A stretch of 7,267 bases of DNA, taken from NCBI GenBank assembly GCA_020438185.1, contig JAGQVC010000078.1, forward strand, positions 1-7,267. The letters are read 5' to 3'. This document shows positions 7,131 to 7,267 of the stretch, piece by piece. Numbering within the stretch: the stretch's first letter is position 1; the number at the start of each line of letters is the position of its first letter. A program made the position numbers and the translations under genes. Under the pieces are notes generated by a model. The model did no database searches, was not told the origin of the DNA, and was given only the letters and a program-made list of their open reading frames with translations. Source of the stretch: Bacteroidota bacterium (lineage in GTDB: Bacteria; Bacteroidota; Bacteroidia; M30B66).

Positions 7131-7142
7131 CATTGTTGCATA
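7124..7142. promoter_or_regulatory. Fur-family-like operator, perfect 19-bp palindrome
   Basis: TATGCAACATTGTTGCATA is a perfect palindrome with 9-bp arms around a single central T. Its core, TGCAACA-T-TGTTGCA, has the 7-1-7 layout of Fur-superfamily boxes (Fur, Zur, Mur, Nur). It covers the -33 element of the lipoprotein promoter, which implies repression. The sequence is unlike the classical iron Fur box, GATAATnATTATC. Given the neighbouring TonB-dependent receptor, Zur is a reasonable guess, but the regulator and metal are not shown by the sequence. Confidence 0.55.
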
Positions 7143-7158
7143 AAAATTTGAAGGCATC

Positions 7159-7267
7159 TTAAAAATCCAGATTAAAAGGAATAGTCAAACGCAGTGTAAA
7201 ATTCCTTCCCATGGCATCTGTAAAATAACGGAAGCGATCCAGATAATCGCGGTAGGATTTGTTCAAG
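7159..7267 (-). CDS. TonB-dependent outer-membrane receptor, C-terminal end
   Basis: Only the last 35 codons and the TAA stop (7159-7161) are inside the window; the gene continues past the right edge. The visible residues include NKSYRDYLDRFRYFTDAMG followed by RNFTLRLTIPFNLDF. This is the typical last-strand signature of TonB-dependent receptors: an N..YRDYL.RFRYF turn, GRN, a final beta strand with alternating hydrophobic residues and a terminal phenylalanine recognised during outer-membrane insertion. Such receptors import metal complexes, haem, vitamins or glycans using energy from TonB. The RDYL.RFRYF form resembles receptors often linked with metal uptake, but the substrate cannot be set from this fragment. 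The small lipoprotein gene starts 96 bp downstream on the same strand. Confidence 0.85.
   Translation of the reverse strand, partial: LNKSYRDYLDRFRYFTDAMGRNFTLRLTIPFNLDF

Noticed and set aside
7124..7142. Reading the palindrome as a terminator of the TonB receptor gene
   Set aside because: It can form a hairpin just after the receptor stop, but no T run follows it on the minus strand (the next bases are TA-alternating), and it overlaps a well-spaced promoter. An operator explains it better, though a dual role is possible.

Overview
The window looks like chromosomal DNA from a member of the Bacteroidota. The evidence is the AT-rich sequence, start codons without clear Shine-Dalgarno sequences, two lipoproteins with a Cys-Lys-Lys-Asp start to the mature protein, the end of a TonB-dependent receptor, and one good match to the Bacteroidota promoter (TTG, 19 nt, TAnnTTTG). 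The genus cannot be told from this sequence.

Layout from left to right. Bases 1-253 hold no convincing intact gene, only a short protein-like stretch that may be the decayed end of something upstream. Two small plus-strand genes follow: a DUF2200 protein (254-619) and a DUF1801 protein (674-1105), probably co-transcribed. Everything after that is on the minus strand. Listed from left to right, it is an AHSA1/SRPBCC-fold protein (1149-1580), a 300-residue lipoprotein (1610-2512), the replicative DNA polymerase III alpha subunit dnaE (2668-6264), a 188-residue lipoprotein (6496-7062), and the last 35 codons of a TonB-dependent outer-membrane receptor (7159 to the right edge). Transcription of this block runs from right to left.

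The housekeeping core is dnaE. It keeps all its polymerase aspartates, a clamp-binding motif and an apparently complete PHP metal site, which suggests built-in proofreading. The small DUF2200, DUF1801 and AHSA1 genes are of a kind often found together in soil and aquatic bacteria, but they have no well-defined role.

The most interesting part is the right edge. A TonB-dependent receptor is followed by a small lipoprotein whose promoter overlaps a perfect 19-bp palindrome with the 7-1-7 geometry of Fur-family operators. This suggests metal-controlled expression of an outer-membrane uptake module, with zinc as my leading but unproven guess. I saw no mobile element, CRISPR array, tRNA or rRNA, and no clear sign of a wholly new system.
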